A stretch of DNA of 64,000 bases, from NCBI GenBank assembly GCA_031290395.1, contig JAITNN010000019.1, positions 1-64,000 of the forward strand. Reading direction: 5' to 3'. Below the pieces are notes generated by a model. The model saw only the letters and a program-made list of their open reading frames with translations. It did no database searches and had not been told where the DNA came from. Source of the stretch: Mycoplasmataceae bacterium (lineage in GTDB: Bacteria > Bacillota_I > Bacilli_A > Mycoplasmatales > Mycoplasmoidaceae). Positions 11,510-23,901 of the stretch are shown here, piece after piece; positions within the stretch are counted from its first letter, which is position 1, and the number at the start of each line of letters is the position of its first letter. The translations under genes were made by a program, and so were the position numbers.

Positions 11510-11799
11510 TGAGTGCAGTTACACAAAATAAAATTGGAACTATCACATTAACCGATGAACTAATTCGACAATCGGTTATGGGATTTGCTAGTGAGAATAA
11601 ACATTACAAGTTAATTGATTTATCAATTCAACAGAATGAAACAAATCGTTTTTCTTTTTACTTAACATATGCAAGCAAAAATAAAAAAACCAATACAATA
11701 GTTTCTGATTTAGATGAATTAGTTAATAACATTAATAAAATGATTGAATCTAATTTACAAATATTTGGATCTATTATTTTAGCTAAAATAGGAAATTAA
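11509..11799 (+). CDS. Asp23/Gls24-like small protein
   Basis: 96 residues, overlapping the efp stop by one base. The N-terminal GTITLTDELIRQSV resembles the start of Asp23/Gls24 proteins (GxIxIsxevI), and the position between efp and nusB is where this family is found in Firmicutes. The protein is shorter and more divergent than usual, so family membership rests largely on context. No membrane segment. Confidence 0.65.
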   Translation: MSAVTQNKIGTITLTDELIRQSVMGFASENKHYKLIDLSIQQNETNRFSFYLTYASKNKKTNTIVSDLDELVNNINKMIESNLQIFGSIILAKIGN

Positions 11800-11801
11800 T
11801 T

Positions 11802-12197
11802 ATGATTGCATCAAAACCACAGTGAAGAAAACGTGTGGATGTTTTTCGCTATATTTATTCAATAAACATGTTTGGTGACATTTCAATAGAAGAGATAAAG
11901 AAGAATGCTTTTGAAGAACATCTTTTTGATGCGGAACAAATGAAAACTATCGAATATTTTGCAGAAAACCGTGGTGCCATTATTGAGCAAATACAAAAAA
12001 ATTTAGCTGAAGGGTGAACTTTGGATCGAATCCCACAAGTGGACAAAGCTATATTGATGGCAGCCTATGCAGAATTTAAATCTTTGAGTGTAGAACGCAA
12101 AGTAGTGATTGATCAAGCGATTGTGACCACCAAGCATTTTGCTGATCCTAATTCAACTAAATACATTAATGCGATTTTAGATAAGATAATTAAGTAA
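11802..12197 (+). CDS. nusB: Transcription antitermination factor NusB
   Basis: 131 residues, normal length, all-helical. RKRVDVFRYIYSINMF at the N terminus and the C-terminal IPQVDKAILMAAYAEFKSL..VVIDQAIVTTKHFADPNSTKYINAILDKI are the two most conserved NusB blocks. NusB with NusE binds boxA in rRNA leaders; TTCTTTGAAA sequences in both rRNA leaders of this window are candidate sites. Two UGA-Trp codons. Confidence 0.93.
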
Positions 12198-12199
12198 CT

Positions 12200-12784
12200 A
12201 TGGAGACTAAACAAACGACAAATTTACCTAAAGAAAAAGCAGTCAATCTTACATGAACTTGATATTTATTTTTGATTGCTAATGTACTATTAATAGTTGG
12301 TATTGCAATTTCTTGAGGACTTTTTGGACACGCGGTTGGTACTGACGGAACATATATCTCAATTGTTACTTGTAATTGTGCCGCAATGATCCTTATTGCC
12401 ATCTTTTATTTCTTTGATGCTAGAGAAATTTATTTAGTAAGACAACATGTTCCAAAGAAAAATTTCATTATTTATTTTGCGGCTGGCTTTGTGTTTATTT
12501 TAAATTTAATTTTTATTATTGTGTATTTGTTATTAATAGATTCCATTATGAGGTTGTTTGATAAGAATGTTCAAATTAATGCCACCTTTGGTATTTGATT
12601 TGGTGTTAGTGCTCTTATTTCATTAATATCGGTTGGTCTATATCGTTATGCCAAGTTCAAAATAGATTTAACATTACTACGACGTCGTCGCGGAGAAACA
12701 CTAACAGAGCAGCAACCAACAGTAGAGTTGCCTAAGGAAGATACACCAACAGCTGGTTTAACAAGCAATGCTGATCAAGAATAA
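12200..12784 (+). CDS. Four-helix membrane protein, unknown
   Basis: 194 residues with four hydrophobic helices between about residues 20 and 150 and a charged C-terminal tail (RRRRGE then Glu/Pro/Thr-rich). It starts 2 nt after nusB and its end overlaps the mtaB start by 17 nt, so it is co-transcribed with both. I recognise no family. Confidence 0.75.
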
Positions 12785-14069
12785 AACATTTTGTATCACT
12801 ACATTAGGTTGCCGTACAAATATTTGCGAATCAAATGACATTAACAACCAATTAATATCGCTTGGAGCTATACATGTGGCGAGCATTGATCAAGCAAGCA
12901 TTTGCCTTATTAACACTTGTTGTGTAACTAATAAAGCCGAGAGCAAGTCGCGTTATTTTATCAACCGTGCCATAAGATCAAAGAACTGCCAACTAATTAT
13001 TATTTTAGGATGTTTGACACAACTTAATCCCAAGATTATTGAGAACAAAAAAATTGGGATTGTGATTGGTTCACAGCACAAACAAGATATTGGCAAATAC
13101 ATTATTAAATATAAAGCTGGTACGAGAATACAACTAGTTAACTCTTTTAAAAAAAATAGTGAGTTTGAAGTTTACGAGACATATGACTTTAAAAACAACA
13201 CACGTGCTTTCATGAAGATTCAAGATGGCTGTAATTTCATGTGTAGCTATTGTGTAATTCCATTTGTGCGTGGTCGGCAACGGTCATTATCACATTTAAT
13301 TATTTTAGAACGTATTAGAAAAATGATTGCTAATGATTGCAAAGAAATAATTTTAACCGGGGTAAACACTGCTGGCTATCGTGATTCTTCAAAATATGGA
13401 TTTTATGAATTATTGGAAGATATTAATGAATTAAAAGGTGATTTTAGAGTTCGCATTTCTTCGCTTGAGCCTTTTCAAATAGACAAAAAAATTATAGATT
13501 TAATTACGAATAACCCAAATCGATGGTGCCAACAATTTCATATTTGTATTCAATCTACCAATGATGAAGTTATTAAGAAAATGAGACGTAAATATTCGTT
13601 GAAAGAATTTATAAATTTATGTAAATATATTAGAATAAAAAATAAATTTGTTTCTATCACTACTGACTATATTGTTGGGTTTCCGACTGAAACATCTGAT
13701 CAATTTATTGATTCATTAAAAAACCTTAATATTCTTAAATTTAGTGACATGCATCTGTTCCCTTTTTCTTCCAGACCATTTACAGTCGCAAGTAAATTAA
13801 AAAATATTGTTAGTGATTCTGAAAAGAAAATGAGATTTATGAAAATTAATAAATTAAACATTCAACTTCAGAATGAATATTTGCGCCAATTTATTGGCAA
13901 GACAGTCAATGTGTTATTTGAAAATTCAAATAAAGAAAATACTCAAAGTGGGCACTCTGAATATTTCTTTATGGTTAATATAAACACGTCTCAAAATTTA
14001 ACTAATAAATTGTTAAAAGTTCTAGTTGTTTCGATGACAGATAATCAATTATTTGGTAGGATTGTCTAA
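12768..14069 (+). CDS. mtaB: tRNA t6A37 methylthiotransferase MtaB
   Basis: 433 residues. Radical-SAM methylthiotransferase that converts t6A37 to ms2t6A in ANN-decoding tRNAs. The N-terminal domain starts with CITTLGCRTNICESN and NTCCVTNKAE (Cys ligands of the auxiliary cluster); the radical-SAM motif is CNFMCSYC followed by IPFVRGRQRS. The GCRTN form rather than GCxMN points to MtaB/YqeV rather than MiaB. A TRAM-like C-terminal region is present. It overlaps the opposite-strand surface gene by 21 nt at its 3' end. Confidence 0.88.
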   Translation: MLIKNKTFCITTLGCRTNICESNDINNQLISLGAIHVASIDQASICLINTCCVTNKAESKSRYFINRAIRSKNCQLIIILGCLTQLNPKIIENKKIGIVIGSQHKQDIGKYIIKYKAGTRIQLVNSFKKNSEFEVYETYDFKNNTRAFMKIQDGCNFMCSYCVIPFVRGRQRSLSHLIILERIRKMIANDCKEIILTGVNTAGYRDSSKYGFYELLEDINELKGDFRVRISSLEPFQIDKKIIDLITNNPNRWCQQFHICIQSTNDEVIKKMRRKYSLKEFINLCKYIRIKNKFVSITTDYIVGFPTETSDQFIDSLKNLNILKFSDMHLFPFSSRPFTVASKLKNIVSDSEKKMRFMKINKLNIQLQNEYLRQFIGKTVNVLFENSNKENTQSGHSEYFFMVNINTSQNLTNKLLKVLVVSMTDNQLFGRIV

Positions 14070-16421
14070 TCTACGTTTATGAAATTTCTTCCATAAAACA
14101 AAACTAACAAGACCAATTGCTATTGCGCTAAAAATACCAATTACTATTCATAGAATGAATGTCGTGTTGTCTTGCATTGTGGAGAATTTATTAAATGTAA
14201 AATCTTGAGACACTATTTTATTATCTTCAGTGTAAGAGACACTAACAGTAAGACTGTGGTCACTGTCGTGAGGGATTGTAGTAATTCTTAAATTGTTTAG
14301 ATTACGATTTTTAAATTCATCACTCATGTCTAGTAATGATGATACACAATCACTAGTTGTAATTTCACTAGGCTTTTTTTGAAGAATCGTTTTATCAATG
14401 TTTTGTTTTTGTCTGATGTAGTATGGAGCAAGTTTATTAATATGAAATATTTGCTTATCATAAATAGATTTTAAACTTTCATCATCGCAATTAACAATTT
14501 GAATTGTGGCGATACCATTAATTTCATCTTCATCAATCACCTTGCATTCTAATTTACATACAATGTAAGGATCAATTTTATTAAGCGCTAATAATTTATG
14601 AATTTCTAAATTATCTAAATCGTTACAAATCAAGTTATATGTATCAATTGATCCGTCAATATCTGGCAATTCCTTTTCGGCTTTTTTAAATCCTACAAAT
14701 GTATTACTAAAAGTGTGCTCGTTAATGCGAATGGTTATTTTAATTGTGCCATTCACCTCGTCGCGTTCAATTGAATATTGTGATTTATCTAATAATGAAA
14801 GATCACCAAGTTCTTGATAATTTGTAACTAAATTTACATATTTCGTAAAAATTTTTTCATCTGTCAAATCGCTAGGAAAGTAATGTTCGTTATAGGATGC
14901 ATCATTACCATTAAAGCGAATATCATTCACGCAAGATTTCGTTAATGAATAAATATTTTTTGTCTCATTGACAATGTTATTAGATGATAAGTAAATTTTA
15001 TCCGTGGATTGATTTTCAACATAGACATCGTCTGTATTTACTTCGTTAGCAGTAATGCAGTCCAAACGGAATTGATATTGATTTTGTTGATTGGGTGTTA
15101 ATGGTATTTCCACGCCGTTAAGCAAACCCTGATATGTCATATGCATTACATTCGGCTGTCATTGGTCGGGCTGCTGCTGGCTACTAATGGCATAACTAAT
15201 GTTGAAATTTAATTTATCTTGCAAATCATTCAACATTATTTTCGGATTATCGTTTTCATTCAATCCAAGTGTTTTGACATATTCACTTTCTTTGGTTGAA
15301 CGATTCGCTTTCAATCAAACATAAGCATCAATAAAATTGAAATCACTCTTGTAAGATTGGCAACGCTTTATGAAATTATCGACGTTATCATCATCTAAGA
15401 AATTTGTATCAATAAGTTCTTGTAAAGTTTGTGCATCGCAAGATTTTAAATTGGCAGTAGCAGTGTTTCATTTATCGATAATTTTATTCTTAACAAGCGC
15501 GTGGTATTCTTCTAACTCGTTAGACGCATTAACAAACTCTTGATTAATACCAAGACGAATCGTTTTATTTTGATAACTGCCACCCTGGATGCTTAACAAA
15601 TTATCAATGTTGTATTTACCAACGAGTGGTTCGCAAGTGTTAGTAATTTCTAAATTTCGAGTTTTTTCATTTACCGTACCACTCGCTGATAGAAAATAGG
15701 CAATGGCTACCGGCACTTTTAAGACCGATAAATGAGTTGATGTATCTTTGAGATAAGTAAACGGTATGCCGGTAATATTTGTTTTTGTATTTTTCATGCC
15801 TGCTTCACCGTAACAATGAAATGTGCATTCACCTGCATTATCAAAAATCGCTTGTGCACCATCGCTATTCGCATAAGCGATTGGTGACGTGATAGACCTT
15901 GCTTGTGTATTTTGCTGTCAAATATTACTGTTGTCTAAAGACAAAGTAGGAATAGAAATGCCTCAATTTATATCGGTATTAGCACCTAAGTGTAAACTAT
16001 TGCTATAACATTTAATCCAATCCTGAATTCGTGTTTTCATATCTACTTCCACTTGTGCGAGACTAGTTAATTCAAAATATCCATAATTAGTTTTAACATC
16101 ATCATATTTTGTAATCTGCTGAGATCTCAATTGTGTTTGTGGATTGATGAGACGGTCGCTGTGACTTAAATAAATTTTCTTTAATTGATTAGCAAATTTA
16201 ATTTCATTAGTTTTTAAATCATAATTATTTATAAAAGTTGAATAAGTACTTTGTAAACATTTCGTTTCCATTACACATCCTTTCAAATAATCTTGGTTTT
16301 CTTCTTTGGTTTGTTTTACATCCATTTCGGTAGTTACATTATTTGTGTGATTAATTGTGCTTGCAACAACAACGACACATAATAAACTACCGAAAATGCA
16401 TGTTCATAGTGATTTTTTCAT
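14049..16421 (-). CDS. Large membrane-anchored surface protein
   Basis: 790 residues. An N-terminal signal/anchor (about residues 5-22, no lipobox Cys at the expected place), a long hydrophilic extracellular region, and a C-terminal membrane helix (WIVIGIFSAIAIGLVSFVLW) followed by a basic tail KKFHKRRL: type I surface topology. The last third has repeated short modules with beta-rich, Thr/Ser-dominated phrases such as GTIKITIRINEH and HSLTVSVSYTEDN, reminiscent of Mollicute variable-lipoprotein domains. Six or more UGA-Trp codons. AAGGAG lies 7 nt before ATG. The function is probably adhesion or surface variation (inference). Confidence 0.85.
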
Positions 16422-16439
16422 GTTTTACTCCTTTTCTAT

Positions 16440-16455
16440 AGTAATATGCCGAAAA
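16440..16455 (-). promoter_or_regulatory. Shared upstream motif TTTTCGGCATATTACT
   Basis: Read on the - strand this 16-nt element lies 18 nt upstream of the surface-protein ATG and next to an AAGGAG site. The same sequence occurs upstream of the - strand gene at 33918, and a close variant at 30158-30173 upstream of the + strand gene at 30194. TATTAC/TATTAA could be the -10 of a promoter class with a conserved TTTTCGG in front. Confidence 0.5.
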
Positions 16456-16544
16456 AAATAAAATTTTTTAAAAGTTGCAAAAAACCGCTTTTTTATCTAA
16501 ATAATTTATTATTTAGATAAAGAAAAATGTTTTTTGAAAAATAT

Positions 16545-16573
16545 TTGACAAATGAAATGTAATGTAATAGTAT
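16545..16573 (+). promoter_or_regulatory. 16S rRNA promoter
   Basis: TTGACA at 16545-16550, a 17-bp spacer, TAGTAT at 16568-16573. It is among the best -35/-10 pairs in the window and lies about 65 bp before the mature 16S start. Confidence 0.8.
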
Positions 16574-16582
16574 TTATATCGC

Positions 16583-16635
16583 TACTCTCTTATAGAGAGT
16601 ATGCAGCAAGTTCTTTGAAAACTAAATAGAATCCG
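16583..16635 (+). other. 16S leader: hairpin, boxA-like site and 5' processing arm
   Basis: A small hairpin TACTCTC/GAGAGTA (16583-16601) is followed by the 5' arm of the 16S processing stem. AGCAAGTTCT at 16605-16614 and AAAACTAAATAGAATCCG at 16618-16635 are exactly complementary to 18256-18265 and 18235-18252 beyond the 16S 3' end: 28 paired bases for RNase III. The TTCTTTGAAA inside is boxA-like and recurs in the 23S leader. Confidence 0.8.
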
Positions 16636-16638
16636 TCA

Positions 16639-18145
<1,507 letters not shown>

Positions 18146-18467
18146 CTTCGGAGTTAATAAAATAACACTGAAAAGTGTACACATCAATTAAATCCTGATT
18201 AACAATATTACCCAAATAACATTGTTAGTTCGGTCGGATTCTATTTAGTTTTGAGAGAACTTGCTAAAAGTAAAAAACACACAAGTTTTTTGTATGTTTA
18301 ATAAGAAACATTTATTCTAAAAGTTATCTATTTGCAACTGAAACGTAAAACAATGTAAGTAATGGAAAAATAGTAAATTTGATGTTTTTCCATTACTTAG
18401 ATAAAAACTCCGCGATTTTTTTGAAAAATTCTTTGATATTTCTAGTATGCATTAATTATTTTTAAGT
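18146..18467 (+). other. 16S downstream spacer without genes
   Basis: 322 nt between 16S and the - strand PIN gene. It holds the 3' processing arm at 18235-18265 (complement of 16605-16635) and a long hairpin at 18357-18398. No tRNA genes are visible. Confidence 0.75.
18357..18398. terminator. 14-bp hairpin between 16S and the convergent PIN gene
   Basis: AAGTAATGGAAAAA at 18357-18370 pairs perfectly with TTTTTCCATTACTT at 18385-18398 around a 14-nt loop. It sits between two convergent units. There is no T run directly after it on either strand, so the terminator role is inferred from position. A TTTTTTT tract lies further along at about 18416. Confidence 0.55.
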
Positions 18468-18872
18468 CTAAATTACATTCATTAATGAAGCCGGATTCAG
18501 AATTGGAATCTTAGCATTCTTTAATGTAAGCAAATCTTTATCACCTGTAAGAAGTACGTCCATTTGATTAGCTAGTGCACTGGAAATAACACGCTCATCC
18601 TTAGCGTCTCTCACATTTCGTGAACACTTTTTGCTTGGGTCGGTAAAAACAAAAGAAACTGATGGTAAATCCATAATGGAATTAATAGTGGAGACATTCT
18701 TTTGAATATCAAAGAATTTTTTTGTTAAAACATCGTTTAATTCATTCATACAATAATCATCAATAAATAATTTATGCCCTTTTTCTATGCACAAATCTAA
18801 TAAATTTTTTATTGATGTTGAATGTAGTGCAAATGTAGAAATTAGAATATTTGTGTCAAGTAAAATTTTCAT
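18468..18872 (-). CDS. PIN-domain toxin
   Basis: 134 residues. The N terminus MKILLDTNILIS is the PIN nuclease start (Asp6), with further acidic residues in MNELNDVL, NVRDAKDERVISSAL and LLTGDKDLL, giving the metal-binding cluster of these ribonucleases. It matches the putative toxin component PIN family (COG1569-type). It shares one base with the upstream antitoxin stop. The pair sits between 16S and 23S on the opposite strand, an unusual location. Confidence 0.88.
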   Translation of the reverse strand: MKILLDTNILISTFALHSTSIKNLLDLCIEKGHKLFIDDYCMNELNDVLTKKFFDIQKNVSTINSIMDLPSVSFVFTDPSKKCSRNVRDAKDERVISSALANQMDVLLTGDKDLLTLKNAKIPILNPASLMNVI

Positions 18873-19198
18873 TATGTAGATTTCTTTCTTCTATCTCTAC
18901 GCATTTGTGTAATCATGCTAGCGATATCTTCATCTGTTTTGATGCCTTGCTTACTTGCCATTTCCTTATAACTAGGCGCATTCTGATTGAATGCGGTTAA
19001 TGTTAAACGTAACCTTTCTCTTTCTTGCAGCTCATTTGTAGCAACCCTTAATTCAAACGGGATTCCGTTTGAATTAATTACCTTATTTACATACATATTA
19101 AGAGCACTAGATATTGATATTCCTAGTTTTTCACATATATCTTCAAATACTTGTTTGTTTTTGGTGTTGATCTTGAAATTAATTACACTTGTTATCAT
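18872..19198 (-). CDS. RelB/DinJ-family antitoxin
   Basis: 108 residues. The segment FKINTKNKQVFEDICEKLGI, SISSALNMYVNKVI, then GIPFEL is the ribbon-helix-helix DinJ/RelB signature. The C-terminal half is charged and probably wraps the toxin. A TATAAT box (- strand, 19207-19212) is eight bases before ATG with no Shine-Dalgarno, so it is probably leaderless. It pairs with a PIN toxin instead of RelE/YafQ. Confidence 0.88.
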   Translation of the reverse strand: MITSVINFKINTKNKQVFEDICEKLGISISSALNMYVNKVINSNGIPFELRVATNELQERERLRLTLTAFNQNAPSYKEMASKQGIKTDEDIASMITQMRRDRRKKST

Positions 19199-19446
19199 AT
19201 TTACATATTATATATAAAATAGATTTTTATATATACTTTTTATATACTAAATAATATTTTCGCGGAGCTATGTTTTGGACTTCAAACGACCAGATTTAAC
19301 AAAAATGTTAATTTTGGTCGTTGAACGACCAAAACGCACATCTAGTATTCGGGTCATGAAATGTTTAAAAATTCATCTATTTTTGTTCGCAAAACCTATC
19401 AATAAAATTACAAAACTTTATGATCGGGAAATATTTACAAAAACTT
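19199..19446 (+). other. Region between antitoxin and 23S promoter
   Basis: About 250 nt of AT-rich sequence holding the antitoxin promoter and two related inverted repeats (see 19312-19334). A 65-codon open frame (19275-19472) runs through the 23S promoter and has no family resemblance; I treat it as chance. Confidence 0.5.
19312..19334. repeat. Perfect 23-bp palindrome, possible operator
   Basis: TTTTGGTCGTT-G-AACGACCAAAA is a perfect inverted repeat (11-bp arms). A degenerate copy (TTTTGGAC..AAACGACCA) lies about 40 bp upstream, starting near 19273. Two related sites between the antitoxin promoter and the 23S promoter suggest a DNA-binding protein, perhaps the RelB/PIN complex, though the distance to the antitoxin -10 is over 60 bp. 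Confidence 0.5.
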
Positions 19447-19475
19447 TTGACAAAATAACAAAGTTATGTTAATAT
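19447..19475 (+). promoter_or_regulatory. Separate 23S rRNA promoter
   Basis: TTGACA at 19447-19452, 17-bp spacer, TAATAT at 19470-19475. It resembles the 16S promoter and lies about 215 bp before 23S. It allows 23S-5S to be transcribed independently of 16S. Confidence 0.8.
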
Positions 19476-19689
19476 TATCGTCCCTGCTTGGTTATCTGAG
19501 TGGGTGATCGTTCTTTGAAAATTTTATAAAATCAACAATCTTTCTAGATTTCCTGTGGGTTAAACCACAGGAAATAGAAAATCAAACCAAGTCCTCTCTA
19601 TGTTAAAGTAGAGGGGCACACAAAAACAAACAACTCGTATGTTGCAAGCAATTGCAATTTACAAAAATAAATAGGACAATCACAAATAA
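19476..19689 (+). other. 23S leader with processing stem and hairpin
   Basis: Contains boxA-like TTCTTTGAAA at 19511-19520 and a segment at 19521-19552 that pairs with 23384-23420 after 23S (for example ATTTTATAAAA with TTTTATAAAAT), forming the 23S processing stem. A perfect hairpin TTTCCTGTGG/CCACAGGAAA lies at 19549-19574. A second small stem CCTCT..AGAGG follows near 19590-19614. Confidence 0.7.
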
Positions 19690-19916
19690 TAAGTTACAAA
19701 GGGCTTATGGTGGATGCCTTGGGACTGATTGACGATGAAGGTCGTGCCAATCTGCGATAAGGCACGGGGAGCCGATAAGGGGCAACAATCCGTGCATGAC
19801 CGAATGAGGAAACTCACATAGTAGAGATACTATGTATCATTAACTGAATTCATAGGTTAATGAAGTGATACCCGCTGAAGTGAAACATCTCAGTAGGCGG
19901 AGGAAAAGAAAACAAC

Positions 19917-19950
<34 letters not shown>

Positions 19951-21583
19951 CAGGCCAAACCATCTTTAGAGGTGGGGTTATAGGGCTACAATGTGGACTT
20001 AGATTGGATAGCAGAACAAGTTGGGAAGCTTGGCAACAAAGGGTGATAGCCCCGTATGCGAAATTCAATTTATACCTAGTAGTACCCTGAGTACATCGAA
20101 ACACGCGAAATTTTGATGGAAATCACCGCGACCATGCGGTAAGCCTAAATACACATCAGTCACCGATAGCGAATAGTACCGTGAGGGAAAGGTGAAAAGA
20201 ACCCAGTGATGGGAGTGAAATAGATTCTGAAACCATAAGCCTACAACGAGTTAGAGCCCATTAATGGGTAATAGCGTGCGTTTTGAAGTATGAGCCGGCG
20301 AGTTATTGTTGCATGCAAGGTTAAGCTGTAGAAGCGGAGCCGTAGCGAAAGCGAGTCTGAATAGGGCATTTAGTATGTAGCAATAGACCCGAAACGGGAT
20401 GATCTAGTTATGAGCAGGTTGAAGGTAGAGTAACATCTATTGGAGGACCGAACCCACTTTCGTTGAAACGACAGGGGATGACTCGTGACTAGTGGTGAAA
20501 TTCCAATCGAATTCCGTGATAGCTGGTTCTCGTCGATATAATTTTAAGATTAGCGTTAGATTATTGATTGCATGGAGGTAAAGCTCTGACTGACTGATGG
20601 CGCCACCTCGGCGTACTGATTTCAATTAAACTCTGAATGCCATGTAATCTATTCTAGCAGTTAGACTGTGGGGGATAAGCTTCATAGTCGTGAGGGAAAG
20701 AGCCCAGATCATTAGCTAAGGTCCCTAAATTACACTAAGTGGAAAAGGATGTTGGAGGTCTCAGACACCAAGGATGTTGGCTTAGAAGCAGCCATCGTTT
20801 AAAGAGTGCGTAACAGCTCACTTGTCGAGATCTCCTGCGCCAAAGATTCAACGGGGCTAAGTGTAATACCGAAGCTATGGGATATATTAATATATCGGTA
20901 GACGAGCGTTGTGTACTGCGATGAAGGTAAATCGTGAGGATTACTGGAGTGTACACAAGTGAGAATGCCGGCGTGAGTAACGAATGAAAGTGAGAATCTT
21001 TCAAGCCGAATTGACTAAGATTTCCAGGACTAGGGTCGTCCTTCCTGGGTTAGTCGGTACCTAAGGCGAGGCCGAGAGGCGTAGCCGATGGAAAGCAAGT
21101 TAATATTCTTGCACCTAGTATACGAATGATGGAGTGACGGAGAAGGTTAATACAGGCCAGTTAATGGATTCTGGTTTAAGTATCAAGTTTTGTGGGTTGG
21201 CAAATCCGCCCACTTTAAGAACAAGATATGAACACTAATGAAAACTTCGGTAAGTAAATAAGCTGTATATATCACGCTTCCAAGAAAAACTTCTAGTGTT
21301 AATCGTATATTAGACCGTATTGAGAACGAACACACGTGGTCAAGGAGAATATCCTAAGGCTAGCGAGTTAACTATTGTTAAGGAACTCTGCAAATTAGCC
21401 CCGTAAGTTAGCGATAAGGGGTGCTCCGCATGGAGCCACAGTAAAGAGCGAGTGGGAACTGTTTATCAAAAACACAGCTTTATGCTAAGTCGTAAGACGA
21501 TGTATATGAGGTGACGCCTGCCCAGTGCTGGAAGGTTAAGGAAGTGGGTTAGCCGTAAGGCAAAGCTCGTAACCGAAGCCCCA

Positions 21584-22376
<793 letters not shown>

Positions 22377-22677
22377 AGCGAAATTCCTTGTCGGGCAAAT
22401 TCCGTCCCGCTTGAATGGCGTAATCATCTCTTGACTGTCTCGACAATAGACTCGGTGAAATCCTGGTGTGGGTGCAGACGCCCACTTGGCGTGATTGGAC
22501 GGAAAGACCCCATGAAGCTTTACTGTAACTTAATATTGAGAAAATATCTTGTATTTAGAGCATAGGCGGGAGACTTTGAAACAGCGGCACAAGTTGCTGC
22601 GGAGTCACCACTGTAATACCGCCATTACAATATGTTTTTTCTAACTTACACCGGTCATCCCGGTGAAGGACAGTGTT

Positions 22678-22714
<37 letters not shown>

Positions 22715-22824
22715 TGTAACGGAGGCGCGCAACGGTACCCTCAGCACGGTTGGAAATCGTGCCTTGAGCGTAATGGTATAAGGGTGCTTGACTGCGAGAC
22801 TTACACGTCGAGCAGGTAAGAAAT

Positions 22825-22881
<57 letters not shown>

Positions 22882-22978
22882 CTACTCTGGGGATAACAGG
22901 CTGATACTATCCAAGAGTTCATATCGACGATAGTGTTTGGCACCTCGATGTCGACTCATCTCATCCTGGGGCTGTAGT

Positions 22979-23012
<34 letters not shown>

Positions 23013-23031
23013 AGATACGTGAGTTGGGTTC

Positions 23032-23063
<32 letters not shown>

Positions 23064-23383
23064 TCATGCCCGTAGGAAGATTGAGAAGAGCTGCTCCTAG
23101 TACGAGAGGATCGGAGTGGAGATACCTCTAATGTTTCAGTTGTCATGCCAATGGCACAGCTGGGTAGTTACGTATCGAACGGATAAACGCTGAAAGCATA
23201 TAAGCGTGAAGCCGCCTTCAAGATAAATCTTCCCTCCCCGCAAGGGGTTAAGAATCGTTGTAGACTACAACGTTGATAGGTTAGAGTTGTAAGCACTGCG
23301 AAGTGTTAAGATGACTAATACTAATAATTCGAGAGACTTAATATTTATTGACTATTTATTTGTTTGAGTTTGGAAATTGAAAT

Positions 23384-23436
23384 TCTAGATTTAGAAAAGA
23401 TCTGTTGGTTTTATAAAATAATCATTGAATGATCGG
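23384..23436 (+). other. 3' arm of the 23S processing stem
   Basis: Complementary to 19505-19552 in the 23S leader, with small bulges; GATC near 23431 also matches the leader's GATC near 19506. The 5S gene starts directly after it, so 23S and 5S share a transcript. Confidence 0.7.
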
Positions 23437-23437
23437 T

Positions 23438-23543
23438 GAAGTGCCGATATTCATAGTGGATACACCTGTTCCCATCCCGAACACAGCAGTTAAGCACTAT
23501 GGAGCCGACGGTAGCAATTTATTGTCAGAATAGGTCGTGCTTC
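23438..23543 (+). rRNA. rrf: 5S ribosomal RNA (copy 1, intact)
   Basis: About 106 nt, as in other Mollicutes. Contains ACACCTGTTCCCATCCCGAA and CAGCAGTTAAGC, the universal 5S core. GAAGUGC at the 5' end pairs with GUGCUUC at the 3' end (helix I). It is followed by a terminator. Degenerate or truncated relatives lie at 24431, 26206 and 27754. Confidence 0.92.
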
Positions 23544-23550
23544 GCAGAAG

Positions 23551-23585
23551 AATCTCATCCCGCAAGGGGTGGGATTTTTCTTTTT
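23551..23585 (+). terminator. rRNA operon terminator
   Basis: AATCTCATCCC / GGGGTGGGATT stem around a GCAA loop, followed by T5-C-T5. An almost identical copy follows 5S copy 4 at 27819-27852. Confidence 0.85.
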
Positions 23586-23589
23586 ACCT

Positions 23590-23683
23590 GCGCGCAAGAT
23601 TGGCATCCATGCACACCCATAATTCTTTATGGAAAGAAAGAATTATGCCACTCTATGTAGATGTGGTATACGAGGAATATTTC
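23590..23683 (+). promoter_or_regulatory. Two-hairpin RNA leader, copy A
   Basis: After CGCAAGATTGG come hairpin 1, CATAATTCTTT/AAAGAATTATG (23618-23628 with 23637-23647), and hairpin 2, CCAC-TCTA-TG-TAGA-T-GTGG (23648-23666), then TATACGAGGA as ribosome site and ATG 23684. Copies B (26311) and C (27855) keep the same fold with different but compensating stem bases. It is a candidate cis-acting RNA. Confidence 0.75.
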
Positions 23684-23899
23684 ATGAATAAAAAAAATTT
23701 TGAAGAATTGAATGATGAGTTAGATATAGAACATCTAAATAGAAAATTATATCTTGAAGAAGTCGCATTATTAACACAGTATGGAGTAACAACATATTTA
23801 AGATTTCTTGGGTTAAAAAATGGGCAGTGCACCACATTTAGAAGTCAAGATGGTCAAATAGAGTCTGCACCAATGGTTTTAATAAACAAAAGAAAATAA
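23684..23899 (+). CDS. Small soluble protein of cassette A
   Basis: 71 residues, start chosen at ATG 23684 because GAGGA precedes it by 8 nt; an upstream in-frame opening runs back through the terminator and is not credible. The first half is acidic and helical, the second half beta-like, with no Trp, no Cys motif and no family I recognise except one Cys. It is followed 2 nt later by a membrane protein, so the two probably act together. Confidence 0.65.
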   Translation: MNKKNFEELNDELDIEHLNRKLYLEEVALLTQYGVTTYLRFLGLKNGQCTTFRSQDGQIESAPMVLINKRK

Positions 23900-23901
23900 T
23901 C

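Noticed and set aside
19275-19472. 65-codon open frame between relB and 23S
   Set aside because: It runs over the palindromes and through the 23S -35/-10 boxes, has no ribosome site and no resemblance to a family.
18146-19689. tRNA genes in the 16S-23S spacer
   Set aside because: No cloverleaf with GTTCRANNC or CCA was found; many Mollicutes lack them here.
23537-23683. N-terminal extension of the 71-residue protein back into 5S
   Set aside because: It would pass through the terminator and leader; the ATG at 23684 has its own ribosome site.
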